Shown piece by piece: positions 53,331-54,117 of a DNA stretch of 54,117 nt. The translations under genes were made by a program, and so were the position numbers. The notes beneath the pieces were generated by a model. That model was not told where the DNA came from and searched no databases. It saw only the letters and a list, made by a program, of their open reading frames with translations. The DNA lies in contig JAPPGP010000012.1 in NCBI GenBank assembly GCA_028821395.1, forward strand, positions 1-54,117. The letters are read 5' to 3'. Each line of letters starts with the position of its first letter. Within the stretch, counting starts at the first letter, position 1. The stretch is from Defluviicoccus sp. (GTDB lineage Bacteria > Pseudomonadota > Alphaproteobacteria > MPNO01).

Positions 53331-53378
53331 GGTTGCAGAAGGGACGGATTTCGTTCCCTCCCGTTCCCTGCTGCAACC
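53331..53378. repeat. Inverted repeat upstream of the recombinase gene
   Basis: GGTTGCAG (53331-53338) pairs with CTGCAACC (53371-53378). Inside, AGGGACGG (53340-53347) pairs with CCGTTCCCT (53361-53369) with one bulged base. The structure lies 18 bases before the recombinase start and about 30 bases after the disrupted end of the dehydrogenase. It may be a recombinase binding site, an operator, or a terminator-like hairpin. Confidence 0.55.
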
Positions 53379-53396
53379 GCCAACGGGAGAACATGC

Positions 53397-54117
53397 ATGG
53401 CCGGAACCGCCCTTACCGACGCCCGAATCGCGGCGCTCGGTCCCCGCAAGACCTCCTACGAAGTCCGCGACGGTAAGCTCCGGGGCTTCGGCGTCCGGGT
53501 GCCGCCCTCGGGAAAGAAGCGCTTCTTCGTCCACTGTCAGCATGACGGCGTGCGCGTCTGGAAGATCGTCGGCGACGCCGGATCGATCGGCGTCCGCGAG
53601 GCGCGGTCCCGCGCGACCGGCATGCTCGCCGCGATCAAGAGGGGAGAGAACGCGCCGCCCCGGCCGGACGAAACGCTCTTCGAGACCGTCGCCGCGACCG
53701 TGTTCGCCCGGTATGAGCGGATCTGGAAGCCACGGACCCTTGAGGTGAACCGGGGCTACCTCAGGAACCAGATCCTGCCGCGCTTCTCGGGACGGCCCGT
53801 CGCGGAGATCGACGCGCGGGACGTCCGCAACTGGTTCGCGTCCTTGCGCGCGACGCCCGTCGCGGCCGACCGGTCGATGCCGGTGCTCTCGGTCATCATG
53901 CGCGAGGCCGAGGCGATGGGGCTCAGGCCCGAGGGCTCCAACCCGTGCCGGGGTATCCGCCGCTACCGCCGCAAGGGGCGCGAGCGGTTTCTCTCGGACG
54001 AGGAACTCCGCCGCCTCTCGGCGGTGCTGTCGAAGCACGCGGCCGCGTTCCCGCATCAGGTGGCGATCGTCCGCCTCCTTCTGCTGACGGGATGCCGCAG
54101 GGGCGAGATCCTGACGC
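53397..54117 (+). CDS. Tyrosine recombinase / phage-type integrase (partial)
   Basis: The first 240 residues of an integrase run off the right edge. The N-terminal arm-binding domain of the DUF4102 type is seen in LTDARIAALGPRKTSYEVRDGKLRGFGVRV and the following GSIGVREARSRAT. A SAM-like core-binding domain (about 95-185) comes next. The catalytic domain has just begun, with LLLTGCRRGEI carrying the first catalytic arginine. The His/Arg/Tyr residues would be beyond the edge. The ATG at 53397 is preceded by GGGAGA; an overlapping ATG at 53393 is out of frame. It is probably the first gene of an integrated element. Confidence 0.92.
   Translation, partial: MAGTALTDARIAALGPRKTSYEVRDGKLRGFGVRVPPSGKKRFFVHCQHDGVRVWKIVGDAGSIGVREARSRATGMLAAIKRGENAPPRPDETLFETVAATVFARYERIWKPRTLEVNRGYLRNQILPRFSGRPVAEIDARDVRNWFASLRATPVAADRSMPVLSVIMREAEAMGLRPEGSNPCRGIRRYRRKGRERFLSDEELRRLSAVLSKHAAAFPHQVAIVRLLLLTGCRRGEILT

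Larger units (their letters stand above)
53276..54117 (+). mobile_element. Left end of a putative integrative element (partial)
   Basis: Three observations suggest a border near 53276. The dehydrogenase similarity stops there, a recombinase gene follows in the same direction, and an inverted repeat separates them. The exact junction and any direct-repeat attachment site cannot be seen because the other end is outside the window. No tRNA gene is next to it, so if this is an integration it used a protein-coding gene as target. Confidence 0.5.

Noticed and set aside
1-54117. CRISPR arrays, tRNA and rRNA genes
   Set aside because: No regularly spaced repeats and no cloverleaf or rRNA-like sequence were noticed on reading. 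A tRNAscan or Infernal run would settle this.

Overview
The window is high-GC DNA, densely coded on both strands and without introns or tRNA/rRNA genes that I could find. The organism is very probably an alphaproteobacterium. The housekeeping block hrcA-grpE divergent from rph-rdgB-(sox)-hemW, then rsmI-yraN-gshB-yifB, and the tadA / pseudouridine synthase / rsmD group are arranged as is typical of Rhodospirillales-like Alphaproteobacteria. GTG and TTG starts, and 4-base stop/start overlaps, are frequent.

Region 1 (1-10.8 kb, all leftward) is the most unusual part. Reading in the direction of transcription it holds an RND/MMPL-type lipid exporter, a very short HlyD-like adaptor, a C39-peptidase ABC exporter, a second long ABC protein of the NHLM type, a 433-residue protein, and a partial AlkB-like membrane di-iron hydroxylase. 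The 433-residue protein fuses a nitrile-hydratase-like leader peptide (NHLP) to an alpha/alpha-toroid of the terpenoid cyclase / prenyltransferase class. NHLP/NHLM exporters normally process and secrete small modified peptides. Here the only leader-bearing cargo visible is a whole cyclase-fold protein, flanked by a lipid-exporter-like RND protein and a hydrocarbon hydroxylase. I infer a system that exports a toroid protein, possibly to act on isoprenoid or other lipids outside the cytoplasm.

Region 2 (10.9-16.3 kb, leftward) holds a MetE-like methyltransferase, EamA and MFS transporters, a dienelactone hydrolase and an EgtB-like sulfoxide synthase. Region 3 (16.4-31.1 kb) is the housekeeping core: grpE and hrcA leftward, rph and rdgB rightward, then an outer membrane protein gene and a complete heterotetrameric sarcosine oxidase operon (soxBDAG) inserted before hemW, rsmI, yraN, gshB and yifB.

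Region 4 (31.2-53.3 kb) is mostly catabolic: a cupin, an FAD monooxygenase, an amidohydrolase, a Rieske monooxygenase, a two-subunit molybdenum hydroxylase, a tripartite tricarboxylate transporter (tctCBA), an ornithine cyclodeaminase-like protein, two tandem UbiD-family decarboxylases, a two-component Rieske dioxygenase, an M24-fold protein with altered metal ligands, and a zinc alcohol dehydrogenase. A short tRNA/rRNA modification block (rsmD, pseudouridine synthase, tadA) lies inside it. Together the genes suggest uptake and oxidative breakdown of carboxylated aromatic or N-heterocyclic compounds; substrates cannot be read from the sequence.

At the right edge the alcohol dehydrogenase loses its normal C-terminus, and a tyrosine recombinase begins about 100 bases later. 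This suggests an integrative element has entered that gene. Small hairpin repeats, a perfect 32-base palindrome between tctC and tctB, and a remnant of a 2-keto-3-deoxygluconate kinase gene are also present.
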